A DNA stretch of 64,000 bases. Source: Salegentibacter sp. (GTDB lineage: Bacteria; Bacteroidota; Bacteroidia; Flavobacteriales; Flavobacteriaceae). The DNA lies in NCBI GenBank assembly GCA_024635795.1, contig JAGXIH010000016.1, positions 24,665 to 88,664 of the forward strand. Reading direction: 5' to 3'. Shown here one piece after another: positions 18,024-27,335 of this stretch; the stretch's first letter is position 1; every line of letters begins with the position of its first letter. The translations under genes were made by a program, and so were the position numbers. A model generated the notes under the pieces. It did no database searches. It had not been told where the DNA came from and saw nothing but the letters and a program-made list of their open reading frames with translations.

Positions 18024-18642
18024 TAAAGTTTTTGTCAATGATGTTCCAATAATCCTTTCCACTAAAAAAGATTTAGGTGAAAAATACACCTCTTTTCCTA
18101 TTAAAAAGGTAAAACTCAAGCGCATCATTAAACAAGTTATTAAAGGTGAGTTACTTTATGTTAACCTTTATCATGAAAAGGAAGAGAAACTTTTGAAGCA
18201 TTTGTTCAAAAAGCTTCCCGTAGTAACCGCGGGCGGTGGGATGGTTTTCAACGATAAAAATGAGATCTTATTTATTTACCGGAATAAGCGCTGGGATCTG
18301 CCAAAAGGGAAAACTGAAAAAGGTGAGGATATTGCAGCTTCGGCAGTAAGAGAAACCGAAGAGGAGACCGGAGTAAAAGATTTAAAGATCATCGGTTTTC
18401 TTGCTAAGACCTATCATGTTTTTAAGAGAAAAGGTAAATTCAGATTAAAAGTCACCCACTGGTACGAAATGCATTCAGATTATACCGGCGAGCTTATTCC
18501 GGAGGGAAAAGAGGGAATCGAGAAAGCAAAGTGGAAAAACTTTGAAAAGTCTCGCAAAGCACTCAAAAAATCCTATGCTAACATAAGGGAACTCTTTCCG
18601 AAGAAATACCTACCGGGGAACTCTAAAAACAGGGTAGCGTAA
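18019..18642 (+). CDS. NUDIX hydrolase
   Basis: 207 residues. The first 65 residues are a flavobacterial N-terminal extension, then the Nudix domain. The Nudix box runs from G97 to V119 as G-x5-E-x7-RE-T-EE-x-TGV, with all catalytic residues present. It hydrolyses a nucleoside diphosphate linked to another group; the substrate is unknown. The start at 18019 gives MYKVFVNDVPIIL. Its tail overlaps the oppositely oriented M14 peptidase gene by 33 bases. Confidence 0.9.
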   Translation: MYKVFVNDVPIILSTKKDLGEKYTSFPIKKVKLKRIIKQVIKGELLYVNLYHEKEEKLLKHLFKKLPVVTAGGGMVFNDKNEILFIYRNKRWDLPKGKTEKGEDIAASAVRETEEETGVKDLKIIGFLAKTYHVFKRKGKFRLKVTHWYEMHSDYTGELIPEGKEGIEKAKWKNFEKSRKALKKSYANIRELFPKKYLPGNSKNRVA

Positions 18643-20361
18643 ATGTACCTCTTCATAATGCTTAGATTTTTGGTGCAACCAGCTTAATTGGGAGTAAGAA
18701 TTATTCGCGAATTCTGGTTCCCTGCGTTTTTTCTCCTCAAATTCTTCTTTTAGCTCTGGGTTTTGTTCCAGCATCGCTTTAGCTGTATCTTCAAACACAT
18801 AACCCGAGAATCCTTCTTTTTTCTGAAGAATTGGATCGAAGAAATTCCAGTTGAAAAAGGAATCAGGAGCTGTTGGTTCCAGGGTTTCTAATAAATACCT
18901 GACGCCGTCCTGAAATGTTTTCACATAAAGATCTCCTTTTCTGAATTGAACTGAATCTATCCTGCTGCTCACCTGGGTGTTTTTATGCATATAATGCCCT
19001 TCGTAAGCCTTGTTTGAAGTTTCAAAATCCTTGATCCTGTAACTTTCTACAAGTATCACCGTATCCTGCGGTAAAGGTTCCAGGACGATATTGTTGAGTT
19101 CGAGGAGCTCTGTGACATTCCACCAGCCTTGCGGAATGATGTAGGCCCTTGGGATTTCTATCCGGTCTTCAGCAATGAAATTATCATAATAATCAATCTC
19201 TTTCGTAAAGGGTTTATCACGGTCATATTTTAATCGTTGCCCTCCGGTGATTTCACTTTGAATCGTTTCCGTTTCAAAACCTTTAAAACTCCTTTTGCTC
19301 GGATTTTCCATATCGGGCTTGAAATTGGTCGGGTACCAGCGATCGGTAAGGTATTTTCTCCTTGCCCTGTCCCGAAGGTCTTTGATTGTCTCCTTTTCAG
19401 TATCAGTGAAATTAATGACAGAATTCAAGAACTCATAGGTGCCGTGAACTCTGTCCTTATAAGGTTTCAGCATATGAGTTTCCATCATCAATCCCAGGGT
19501 ATTGAATAAAGTAGTATAACCAGTGGAGTATCTCGGTGTGTCAAGAAATTGGGGGAAGCCTTCCTCGGGAACCTGGTTGAAAACATTTACATATGGGGTG
19601 ATTTCCCAGTTTTTCTTCCGTAGAGAGTCCTCTATTGCAGGCATCATTTTTTTATTTAAATATTCGCCCAACTCCCCGCCAAGTCTGTTGTGTTGAGTGA
19701 ATAGATGAGTTAGAGTGTATTGATAATCGGCCCCATTGCTCACGTGATTGTCTATAAAAACATCGGGTTGTACCTTATGGAAGATTTCATAGAAACTTCG
19801 AGTGTTACGGGTATCGGCCTTAATAAAATCCCTGTTCAGGTCATAATTTCGGGCGTTACCTCTAAACCCATATTCTTCAGGTCCATTTTGGTTGGTTCGG
19901 GTGGTAGAATTCCGGTTAAGAGCCCCGCCAACATTGTAGATGGGAATGGTGGCAATAACCGTGTTTTTGGGAGTTGGAATGGAATCCCCGGCTAAATCAC
20001 GAAACAACATCATAGTGGCGTCTATCCCATCGCTCTCCCCGGGATGGATCCCGTTGTTGATAAGAATTATCCCGTTTTCCTTTCTTAAATTATCAAGATT
20101 GAAATTGCCGTTTTGACTGTAGATAGCAAGATGGAGTGGTTCCCCGCTATCGGTAATGCCAATTTCTTCCAGACTTATATTCGTTTGGGCATCGGCTAGC
20201 TCCTGGTAGAATTCTATTACTTCTTCATAGGTGCCTGTTTCTTTGCCTTCAGATTTTTCGAATTTTGTTAAAAAATCGAAATCGTTTACCAAACGATATT
20301 TTTCCAGATCGCAGGAAATCAATAAAAAAGCCCCGAGGAATACTATAATGATTTTTTTCAT
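18610..20361 (-). CDS. M14-family zinc carboxypeptidase, lipoprotein
   Basis: 583 residues. The lipoprotein signal ends at C17 (LLISC). The M14 catalytic region includes INNGIHPGESDGID (His and Glu zinc ligands) and FIDNHVSNGADYQYT (third ligand His). It probably trims peptides in the periplasm or on the surface. Convergent with the Nudix gene, overlapping it by 33 bases. The TonB receptor gene diverges from it, so the two may cooperate in peptide uptake; that link is inference from position only. Confidence 0.88.
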   Translation of the reverse strand: MKKIIIVFLGAFLLISCDLEKYRLVNDFDFLTKFEKSEGKETGTYEEVIEFYQELADAQTNISLEEIGITDSGEPLHLAIYSQNGNFNLDNLRKENGIILINNGIHPGESDGIDATMMLFRDLAGDSIPTPKNTVIATIPIYNVGGALNRNSTTRTNQNGPEEYGFRGNARNYDLNRDFIKADTRNTRSFYEIFHKVQPDVFIDNHVSNGADYQYTLTHLFTQHNRLGGELGEYLNKKMMPAIEDSLRKKNWEITPYVNVFNQVPEEGFPQFLDTPRYSTGYTTLFNTLGLMMETHMLKPYKDRVHGTYEFLNSVINFTDTEKETIKDLRDRARRKYLTDRWYPTNFKPDMENPSKRSFKGFETETIQSEITGGQRLKYDRDKPFTKEIDYYDNFIAEDRIEIPRAYIIPQGWWNVTELLELNNIVLEPLPQDTVILVESYRIKDFETSNKAYEGHYMHKNTQVSSRIDSVQFRKGDLYVKTFQDGVRYLLETLEPTAPDSFFNWNFFDPILQKKEGFSGYVFEDTAKAMLEQNPELKEEFEEKKRREPEFANNSYSQLSWLHQKSKHYEEVHLRYPVFRVPR

Positions 20362-20518
20362 AAAAAAACCTAAATATTTTAGGCATAAACTTACTTAAAA
20401 GGCCCTTAGCAGCAAAACCCTTTGAGTATTATTAATCTATTTCGGCTTGTGTGCCTGCAGGCTATGGGGTATTTTTACATTGAAAAATTATTATTCTAAA
20501 GTTTTAAATATAAAAATA

Positions 20519-22810
20519 TTGAAAAATTTATTGTTGTTCCTTCTGGCTTTAATTAGTACAGGGCAGGTTGTAGGTCAGAATTTTGAGGGAAAAGTTATAA
20601 ATGCCGCAACTGCTGAACCTGTTTTAAATGCGAGTATTGAAAACCCTGCCACAGGAACTGTCGTCTTTTCTGATGATGGGGGGAATTTCGAAATTACAAT
20701 TGAGGATTATCCTGCCATGCTCACTATATCAGGGTTTGGTTTTGAAAATCTTAAAGTTGAGATTTTTAACGCTGATCATTCCGGGAATTTCTATCTAAAT
20801 CCATCCCTGGAAAATTTGTCAGAGGTGATTATTACCAGCACGGCAATTCCAAGTAGGTTACAGGATTTACCCGCAGCTGTGAGCCTGGTTTCTGCCAGTG
20901 ATCTCAAGCGAGGTGACAATACCAACCTGGTAGAAAAATTTAATAACGTGCCGGGAATGTATGTGAATCAGGGCGCACTGAACACTAATAAGATCAACAT
21001 TCGCGGTATTGGCGCCCGCTCGCAATATAGTACTAACCGTATTCAGTCTTATTTCGACGGGATTCCACTTACAACGGCCGAAGGCGAACTCACTTTGGAC
21101 GATATTGATCCTGAAAGCCTGGACCGCATAGAAGTGATAAAAGGCCCCAGTTCCAGTGTGTATGGAGCCGGCCTGGGTGGTTCAATAAATTTATATTCTG
21201 CTTTACCGAAAACACCAAAAACTGAAGCTGCAATAAAATCCCAGTTTGGAAGCTTTAATACCAGAAAAAATGTTGTTCGCACACTGCATGCTGGTGAGAA
21301 CACCGCTGTTAATGCAAATTATACCAGCCTAACAAGCGATGGGTATCGGGACAACGGGGATTATAACCGGCACACTGCCCTTGTGAATGCCAGGCTTCAA
21401 ACTTTAGACGATTCTAATCTTTCCCTGTTAGCCAGTTTCACTAAGTTAAAGGCGTATATCCCCAGTTCGCTTAATAAAGATGATTTCATGAATAATCCTC
21501 AAAGCGCCAATGCAAATTGGGAGGCAGCCCGTGGATTTGAATCTTATGATCGGGGTTTGTTGGGAGCTTCCTATGAGCATAATTTTTCAGAAAATTTCAG
21601 CAATACTACCAGCATCTACTTGAATTTTAGGAACGGGTATGAACCGCGTTTTTTTGATATCTTAAAAGAAGAACAGGTTTCAGCTGGAGCCCGAACCCGA
21701 TTTCAACTTAGTGCCGTTATCTTTAATATATCATCACAAATAAGTTTCGGCGGCGAATATTATAACGAATGGTACAATACTGCCACTTTTGAAAATTTGT
21801 TTCGGGAATATGAAAACCAGGGAAGTGTGATGGGCGAGCGCCTTAGCGGAAACGAGCAGGACCGTAATTACACGAATTTCTTTGCTCAATTGAATCTTGA
21901 GTTAACTGAAAAATGGAAGCTGGAAGGCGGGTTTAATATTAATTCCACCCGCTATAGTCTTAATGATTTATTCGCCGGGGATGATGTAAACCAATCCGGA
22001 GATTATCGGTTTGATGTTATATTTTCCCCCCGCATTGGTAGTACTTACGAGGTGAGCCCTGGAAAAAACTTTTATGCCAATATAAGTCATGGTTTTTCTA
22101 CCCCAACTGTTGCTGAAACTTTGACTCCCGACGGGCAAATAAATACAGACCTTAAGCCCGAAACCGGGATCAACTATGAACTCGGCTTTAAAGGAAACTG
22201 GCTGGAAAACCGACTCTACACTGAATTCTCAGCTTATTCCATTAGAATAGAAGATCTTTTGGTCGCCCAACGGGTGGCCGAAGATCGTTATGTTGGGCTA
22301 AATGCCGGAAAAACCATTCATAACGGACTCGAATTTCTAGTGAACTATAATTTGAACCTGACGTCTGGGATTTCTGCAAAACCATATTTAAACGCTGCAT
22401 TCAACTTTTTTGAATTTGAGGAATTCGTAAATAACGATCAGGATTTCTCAGGAAACGAATTGCCCGGGGTACCTAAATCTACAATTAACCTGGGCTTGAA
22501 TCTTGAAAGTGACCTGGGAATTGATCTTTTTGCAGGTTACAGGGCGGTTGGCGAAATTCCGCTGGATGATGCCAATTCCGGTTATTCAGAAAATTATCAG
22601 TTATTAAACCTGAAAGCTTCCTGGACCTTTGATATTTTGAGGGATCTTGAAGTGAATTTTTATGCCGGAATAAATAATGTTTTTGATGAACATTATGCAG
22701 CCAGCATTTTGACCAATGCAGTTGGTTTTGGAGGTGCTGCTCCAAGATATTATTATCCCGGGAACCCACGAAACTACTACGGAGGAGTGCAGCTGAATTA
22801 TATCTTTTAA
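20519..22810 (+). CDS. TonB-dependent receptor
   Basis: Outer-membrane beta-barrel importer. From a TTG at 20519 the protein is 763 residues. It begins with a signal peptide (LKNLLLFLLALISTGQVVGQ), then a carboxypeptidase-like domain (FEGKVINAATAEPVLNASIEN), a plug (residues about 115-235; IEVIKGPSSSVYGAGLGGS), a 22-strand barrel and a C-terminal aromatic (GVQLNYIF). There is no in-frame ATG near the N-terminus. An earlier TTG at 20447 would put about 24 non-signal residues first. Plug and barrel wording (siderophore-type, no SusD partner nearby) suggests metal chelate or vitamin uptake, but the substrate is unknown. It ends 2 bases before the convergent coaD. Confidence 0.92.
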   Translation: MKNLLLFLLALISTGQVVGQNFEGKVINAATAEPVLNASIENPATGTVVFSDDGGNFEITIEDYPAMLTISGFGFENLKVEIFNADHSGNFYLNPSLENLSEVIITSTAIPSRLQDLPAAVSLVSASDLKRGDNTNLVEKFNNVPGMYVNQGALNTNKINIRGIGARSQYSTNRIQSYFDGIPLTTAEGELTLDDIDPESLDRIEVIKGPSSSVYGAGLGGSINLYSALPKTPKTEAAIKSQFGSFNTRKNVVRTLHAGENTAVNANYTSLTSDGYRDNGDYNRHTALVNARLQTLDDSNLSLLASFTKLKAYIPSSLNKDDFMNNPQSANANWEAARGFESYDRGLLGASYEHNFSENFSNTTSIYLNFRNGYEPRFFDILKEEQVSAGARTRFQLSAVIFNISSQISFGGEYYNEWYNTATFENLFREYENQGSVMGERLSGNEQDRNYTNFFAQLNLELTEKWKLEGGFNINSTRYSLNDLFAGDDVNQSGDYRFDVIFSPRIGSTYEVSPGKNFYANISHGFSTPTVAETLTPDGQINTDLKPETGINYELGFKGNWLENRLYTEFSAYSIRIEDLLVAQRVAEDRYVGLNAGKTIHNGLEFLVNYNLNLTSGISAKPYLNAAFNFFEFEEFVNNDQDFSGNELPGVPKSTINLGLNLESDLGIDLFAGYRAVGEIPLDDANSGYSENYQLLNLKASWTFDILRDLEVNFYAGINNVFDEHYAASILTNAVGFGGAAPRYYYPGNPRNYYGGVQLNYIF

Positions 22811-22812
22811 GC

Positions 22813-23265
22813 TTATTTTCTAACTACATCGGGTACCATAAATTCATAGTTCCCTCCGTGTCTGATGACATCGCGTACCACGGTAGAAGAGATATGACTA
22901 TGCCCGGATGAAGAGATGAGAAATACAGTATCAATACCTGCCATCTTGTAGTTGGTTTGCCCAATGGCTTTTTCAAACTCCAGGTCCTGCACGCTTCTAA
23001 GCCCGCGCAATAGAAAATCTGCGCCCTGTTCTTTACAGAAATCTACGGTTAGGCCTTTATAGGTCATCACTTTAACCTTGGGGATATCTTTATAGGTTTC
23101 TTCTAAAAAATGAAGCCTTTCTTCCAGAGAAAACATATAATTCTTATCGGAATTTGTGCCTATAGCCAGAATTATTTCTTCAAATAAAGGCAAAGCTCTG
23201 TCGATAACATCAGTGTGGCCCAGGGTTAAGGGATCAAATGATCCCGGGAATACAGCTTTTCTCAT
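22813..23265 (-). CDS. coaD: Phosphopantetheine adenylyltransferase
   Basis: Fourth step of coenzyme A synthesis. 150 residues. The nucleotidyltransferase motif GSFDPLTLGH is at 8-17, with the (H/T)xGH-type His17. RGLRSVQDLEFE and the ISSSGHSHISSTVVRDV motif are near the C-terminus. It follows ddl on the same strand across a 131-base gap of degenerate hairpins. Confidence 0.97.
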   Translation of the reverse strand: MRKAVFPGSFDPLTLGHTDVIDRALPLFEEIILAIGTNSDKNYMFSLEERLHFLEETYKDIPKVKVMTYKGLTVDFCKEQGADFLLRGLRSVQDLEFEKAIGQTNYKMAGIDTVFLISSSGHSHISSTVVRDVIRHGGNYEFMVPDVVRK

Positions 23266-23280
23266 AAATATTGATTTGTC

Positions 23281-23361
23281 TTTCCCGCGCAGGCGGGAAA
23301 CTAATTTTGATTCCGCGTAGCCGGAAATCCCATTTTCAAATTCCTCCAGCGCAGACAGGAA
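23281..23361. repeat. Cluster of three degenerate short hairpins
   Basis: Three inverted repeats follow each other at about 30-base spacing: TTTCCCGC-gcag-GCGGGAAA (23281-23300), ATTCCGCGTAGCCGGAAAT (23310-23328) and TTCCTCCAGCGCAGACAGGAAA (23341-23362). They share the TTCC...GGAAA form of REP-like intergenic elements. There is no T-run, so they do not look like simple terminators. They lie between ddl and coaD. Confidence 0.6.
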
Positions 23362-23396
23362 ACCACGTAAATATAATTAAAAATCTACAGGAGGTT

Positions 23397-24371
23397 TTAC
23401 TTCAATGCAGCTTCAATGGCACTTCCGTAAAGCTCCGTAAGGTTTATGTTGGCAGCTCTTGCCTGTTGCGGTAAAATACTTGCCTGGCTTAGGCCGGGCG
23501 TCGTGTTCATTTCAATAAAATGAGGCTCTCCATTGTGAAAAATAAATTCTGAACGGGTAAAGCCTTTCATCTTTAGTTTTTTATAGATCAGTTTGGCAAT
23601 CTCCTGTACTTTTTTGGTTTTCTCTTCTGAAATGTTTGCCGGGGTGATTTCCTGTGATTTACCCAGGTATTTGGCTTCATAATCAAAGAATTCGTTTTCA
23701 GAAATAATTTCGGTAACCGGCAGTGCACGTACTTTGCCTTTCCAGGTGATCACTCCCACTGAAATTTCGGTGCCGTCCAGGAAGGATTCGATAATTACTT
23801 CATTGTCTTCCTTGAATGCGGTTTTGGTAGCCGGGATTAAATCTTCCTCTTTCTTCACCTTGGTGATTCCGAAGCTGCTTCCGGCACGGTTGGCCTTCAC
23901 GAAACAAGGCAGACCTACGCGGTCTATTATCGCATTTACATCAATTTTATCTTCCTTGTCCAGAAAATAATTTGTTGCAGCTTTAATTCCGTAGGCTTTT
24001 AATACACTTATCAGGTCTCTTTTATTAAAAGTGAGGGCCGCCTGGTAATATCCGCAAGTCGTTTGAGGGATTCCCACCAGTTCGAGATATGCCTGTAACA
24101 AACCATTTTCTCCAGGAGTACCGTGAATGGTATTAAAAACGCAGTCAAAGCTTATGGTTTTTTCGCCTATCTTTACCGTAAAGTCATTCTTGTTTATCGG
24201 GTATGGGTTGTCGTTTTCATCTATCACAGACCAGCCGTTTTGTAAAATATGTACCCTGTAGGGGTCATAAATTTCCCGGTTTAAATGTTTATAAACCATA
24301 TTGCCGCTGTTAATAGAAATGTGATATTCGCTCGAATACCCGCCCATTGCGATGGCGATTTTTTTCTTCAT
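23397..24371 (-). CDS. ddl: D-alanine--D-alanine ligase
   Basis: ATP-grasp enzyme that makes D-Ala-D-Ala for peptidoglycan. 324 residues from MKKKIAIAMGGYSSEYHISI. The N-terminal motif GGYSSEYHIS corresponds to the GG-x-S-x-E-x-x-x-S loop. NTIHGTPGENGLLQ is the His-Gly loop, and EMNTTPGLSQASILP is the catalytic C-terminal motif. The frame is open to 24428, but the promoter box at 24402-24409 favours 24371. Operon-like with coaD. Confidence 0.96.
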   Translation of the reverse strand: MKKKIAIAMGGYSSEYHISINSGNMVYKHLNREIYDPYRVHILQNGWSVIDENDNPYPINKNDFTVKIGEKTISFDCVFNTIHGTPGENGLLQAYLELVGIPQTTCGYYQAALTFNKRDLISVLKAYGIKAATNYFLDKEDKIDVNAIIDRVGLPCFVKANRAGSSFGITKVKKEEDLIPATKTAFKEDNEVIIESFLDGTEISVGVITWKGKVRALPVTEIISENEFFDYEAKYLGKSQEITPANISEEKTKKVQEIAKLIYKKLKMKGFTRSEFIFHNGEPHFIEMNTTPGLSQASILPQQARAANINLTELYGSAIEAALK

Positions 24372-24401
24372 CCTCAATTTTTGGAGTTTATTTCCGTTAA
24401 A

Positions 24402-24409
24402 CAAAAATA
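24402..24409 (-). promoter_or_regulatory. -7 box for ddl
   Basis: The reverse strand reads TATTTTTG (TAnnTTTG). TTG trinucleotides occur 16 and 20 bases upstream. Only 37 bases separate it from the divergent PASTA-gene box. Confidence 0.5.
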
Positions 24410-24446
24410 TCATTAATAAGGCCTGCAACCAAAACCCGGGGTTTTA

Positions 24447-24454
24447 TATCTTTG
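24447..24454 (+). promoter_or_regulatory. -7 box for PASTA gene-rluD
   Basis: TATCTTTG (TAnnTTTG) lies 18 bases before the ATG at 24473 and excludes the in-frame start at 24452. Confidence 0.5.
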
Positions 24455-24472
24455 TCGCTCACAAACAAATGT

Positions 24473-25078
24473 ATGGGATTATTTAAATTTATCTTTAGCA
24501 AAACTTTTTTAATTCAGCTGGTACTGGCTGTGATCGCCTTGATCGTGATCGCTTTTCTGGCATTAAAATGGCTCGATTATTCAACCAATCAGGATCAGCG
24601 CATCGAGGTGCCCGATCTTTCCAAAATGTCTCTGGATAGGGTAGACGACCGTCTAACAACGCTGCAATTGCAGTATGAGATCCTGGATTCTGCTAATTTT
24701 AATCCCGATTTCCCACGCTTTTCGGTGATCGAACAGGTTCCCGAACCCGGGCAGTTTGTAAAAGAAAACCGAAAAATATATCTAACCCTTAATCCTTCCG
24801 GCTACAGAAAGGTGATTATTCCGGACCTTTTCAGAGATACCCGCCGTCAGGTCGAACCAACCCTGCGTTCGCTTGGTTTTGAAATTGGAGACATCACCTA
24901 TAAACCGGATATTGCCAAGGATGCGGTACTGGAACTTAGGCATGAAGGCCAGAAAATAGAAGCTGGAGACGAATTGATGAAAACCTCAAAAATAGATCTT
25001 GTACTTGGGGATGGCTCTGGTCGTTATACCGGAAGTGAAGAGGAAGAGGATAATAACGAGGAAGAACTGGAATTTTAA
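24473..25078 (+). CDS. PASTA-domain membrane protein
   Basis: 201 residues. One N-terminal membrane helix (about 12-35) is followed by tandem PASTA domains outside the cytoplasm (EVPDLSKMSLDRVDDRLTTL and VIIPDLFRDTRRQVEPTLRS), with an acidic tail (EEEEDNNEEELEF). PASTA domains bind peptidoglycan or beta-lactam-like ligands. No kinase or transpeptidase domain is attached. It is opposite ddl and coupled to rluD by a TAATG overlap, a flavobacterial arrangement linking wall and ribosome genes. Confidence 0.88.
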   Translation: MGLFKFIFSKTFLIQLVLAVIALIVIAFLALKWLDYSTNQDQRIEVPDLSKMSLDRVDDRLTTLQLQYEILDSANFNPDFPRFSVIEQVPEPGQFVKENRKIYLTLNPSGYRKVIIPDLFRDTRRQVEPTLRSLGFEIGDITYKPDIAKDAVLELRHEGQKIEAGDELMKTSKIDLVLGDGSGRYTGSEEEEDNNEEELEF

Positions 25079-26130
25079 TGAAAAAAGAAGACGATAACAA
25101 CGAAGTTGAAGACCAGGACGAAACCCTCTATGAACATCACAAATTCGTAGCAAAAATCGGTCAGAATCCCTTGCGGGTGGATAAATTTCTGATGAATTTT
25201 ATAGAAAATGCCACCCGGAATAAAATTCAGAAAGCGGCAAAAACCGGGAATATTTATGTTAACGACGAGCCGGTAAAGCAAAACTACAAAGTAAAAGCGG
25301 GCGATATAGTACAGGTGATGTTTGAACACCCGCCTTATGAATTTCTGCTTACTCCAGAGAATATTCCTCTCGATATTGTTTATGAAGATGATAGCTTGTT
25401 GGTTATTAATAAACCTGCGGGAATGGTTGTGCACCCTGGTCACGGCAATTACAGCGGCACCTTAATTAACGCGTTGATTTACCATATCGATAACCTGCCA
25501 AATAACAGCAGTGAGCGCCCTGGCCTGGTTCATCGTATAGATAAAGATACCAGTGGGCTCTTGGTTGTAGCCAAGACCGAACATGCGATGACTCACCTCT
25601 CCAAACAATTTTTTGACAAAACCAGCGACCGGGAATATGTGGCCCTTGTATGGGGAAATGTTGAAGAAGATGAAGGCAGGATTGAAGGGAATATTGGCCG
25701 TCATCCCAAAAACAGATTACAGAATACGGTATATGTAGGTGACGATGAAATTAAGGGAAAACCAGCTGTTACCCACTACAAAGTTCTGGAGCGTTTTGGT
25801 TATGTTAGCCTGGTTTCCTGTAAACTCGAGACAGGCCGTACTCACCAGATTCGCGTTCATATGAAGCATATTGGGCATACGCTTTTCAACGACGAACGCT
25901 ACGGGGGAGATAAGATCCTTAAGGGAACTACTTTCTCAAAATACAAGCAGTTTGTCGATAACTGTTTTAAAGTGCTTCCGCGCCAGGCTTTACACGCCAA
26001 AACCCTTGGCTTTACTCATCCCGAAACTGGAGAGGAACTGAGTTTCGATACCGAGATCCCTCAGGATATGCAGGATTGTATCGAGAAATGGCGCAATTAT
26101 TCCAAAAACCTGAAAGATAACCTGAATTAG
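25078..26130 (+). CDS. rluD: RluA/RluD-family 23S rRNA pseudouridine synthase
   Basis: 350 residues. An acidic N-terminus, an S4 RNA-binding domain (about 20-80; RVDKFLMNFIENATRNKIQKA), then the catalytic domain with HRIDKDTSGLLVV. Asp155 is the nucleophile. RTHQIRVHMKHIGH is a further signature. It is probably the RluD that modifies helix 69, though RluA-type paralogues look similar. Start overlaps the PASTA gene stop (TAATG). Confidence 0.93.
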   Translation: MKKEDDNNEVEDQDETLYEHHKFVAKIGQNPLRVDKFLMNFIENATRNKIQKAAKTGNIYVNDEPVKQNYKVKAGDIVQVMFEHPPYEFLLTPENIPLDIVYEDDSLLVINKPAGMVVHPGHGNYSGTLINALIYHIDNLPNNSSERPGLVHRIDKDTSGLLVVAKTEHAMTHLSKQFFDKTSDREYVALVWGNVEEDEGRIEGNIGRHPKNRLQNTVYVGDDEIKGKPAVTHYKVLERFGYVSLVSCKLETGRTHQIRVHMKHIGHTLFNDERYGGDKILKGTTFSKYKQFVDNCFKVLPRQALHAKTLGFTHPETGEELSFDTEIPQDMQDCIEKWRNYSKNLKDNLN

Positions 26131-26162
26131 GTTTCTCAAATTTCCTTGTGCTTCAAATAGCT

Positions 26163-26178
26163 GAAACCTTATGGTTTC
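26163..26178 (+). terminator. Weak terminator after rluD
   Basis: GAAACC-TTAT-GGTTTC is a 6-bp stem followed by a T-rich stretch, 32 bases after the rluD stop. Confidence 0.35.
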
Positions 26179-26216
26179 CTTAATTTTATAGATTCTAGAT
26201 TTAAAAAGCTGAAGCT

Positions 26217-26990
26217 ATGAGCAATAAAATAAGGCCTTACGTATTGGCCGAAACCAATTGGAAACAGGTTAAAGAAGAGAATTATACCGTTGCCATCCTA
26301 CCCTGGGGAGCTACTGAAGCTCATAATTATCACCTCCCTTATGCCACCGACAATATTTTAGGGGAATCCAATGCTATTGAATCTGCCGCCAAGGCCTGGG
26401 AGCAGAATGCAAAGCCCATTGTCTTGCCTACCATTCCTTTTGGTGTTAATACTGGCCAAATGGGTGTGAAGCTTTGTATGAATATGAATCCTTCAACTCA
26501 GTATGCCGTTTTAAAAGATGTGGTGCAGGTGCTCGATACCCATAAAATTCATAAACTGGTTATTCTGAATGCTCATGGCGGAAATAATTTTAAACAGATG
26601 ATTCGGGAACTTAGTCTGGAATATCCCGATGTTTTTATTTGTGCTATTAACTGGTGGCAACTCTCAGATTCGAAGAAGTATTTTGAGGAACCCGGAGATC
26701 ATGCGGGAGAACTGGAAACCGCCACAGTGATGCACCTAACTCCTGATCTGGTGCTTCCCCTGGAAGAAGCCGGAGACGGAACTGCAAAAACCTTTAAAAT
26801 TCGCGGACTCAAAGAAGGTTGGGCGACTTCACAAAGAGCCTGGACTAAAGTTACAGAAGATACCGGGGTAGGGAATCCCAAAGAAGCTACCGCAGAAAAA
26901 GGCAGGCAATTCTTTGAAAAAACCACCGATATGATCGCCGGATTTATCAAAGATCTACATCATGCCGATCTTCAGGATATGTACGAATAA
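26217..26990 (+). CDS. Creatininase-family amidohydrolase
   Basis: 257 residues. Metal-site motifs of the family are present: PWGATEAHNYHLPYATD (Glu, His, Asp ligands), NAHGGN, and DHAGELETA. The family cleaves cyclic amides (creatinine, formamide intermediates of mycofactocin or riboflavin-type pathways). No substrate-specific neighbours are seen. It is 12 bases upstream of lrgA and may be cotranscribed. Confidence 0.88.
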   Translation: MSNKIRPYVLAETNWKQVKEENYTVAILPWGATEAHNYHLPYATDNILGESNAIESAAKAWEQNAKPIVLPTIPFGVNTGQMGVKLCMNMNPSTQYAVLKDVVQVLDTHKIHKLVILNAHGGNNFKQMIRELSLEYPDVFICAINWWQLSDSKKYFEEPGDHAGELETATVMHLTPDLVLPLEEAGDGTAKTFKIRGLKEGWATSQRAWTKVTEDTGVGNPKEATAEKGRQFFEKTTDMIAGFIKDLHHADLQDMYE

Positions 26991-27002
26991 GCACTATGTT
27001 TT

Positions 27003-27335
27003 ATGCTGAAAAGTCTGCTTTATATTTTCGGATTTCTGATTGCGGGAGAATTGGTCTCCTGGCTCTTCCAACTTCCTGTAGCGGGGAATATTCTGGGGAT
27101 GCTATTCATCTTTATCGCCTTAAAATTAAAACTAATTAGTTTGGAAGATGTGAAACCTGCATCAGATAAACTAATTAAATATCTTGTGATTTTCTTTATT
27201 CCCTATGGCGTTGGCTTGATGGTTCATTTTAATTTGATAGCCGAATTCTGGCTTCCCATAAGCGTAGCTGTAATTTTTAGCAGCATTCTTACGCTCTATG
27301 TAACGGCTATAATCCTCGAAAAATCCGGGAAATGA
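27003..27335 (+). CDS. lrgA: CidA/LrgA-family membrane protein
   Basis: 110 residues, four membrane helices, with the family sequence LGMLFIFIALKLK and FFIPYGVGLM. Holin-like family; in other bacteria the LrgAB pair is implicated in murein hydrolase control or in transport of pyruvate and glycolate. It overlaps lrgB by 4 bases (ATGA). Confidence 0.88.
   Translation: MLKSLLYIFGFLIAGELVSWLFQLPVAGNILGMLFIFIALKLKLISLEDVKPASDKLIKYLVIFFIPYGVGLMVHFNLIAEFWLPISVAVIFSSILTLYVTAIILEKSGK

Noticed and set aside
18011..18128. A longer N-terminus for pyrE (start 18128).
   Set aside because: The extension lies antisense to the Nudix gene, has no family similarity, and the promoter box at 18016-18023 lies inside it.
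23281..23300. TTTCCCGCGCAGGCGGGAAA as the terminator of ddl.
   Set aside because: There is no T-run on either strand and it is followed by two similar hairpins, so a repeat cluster fits better.
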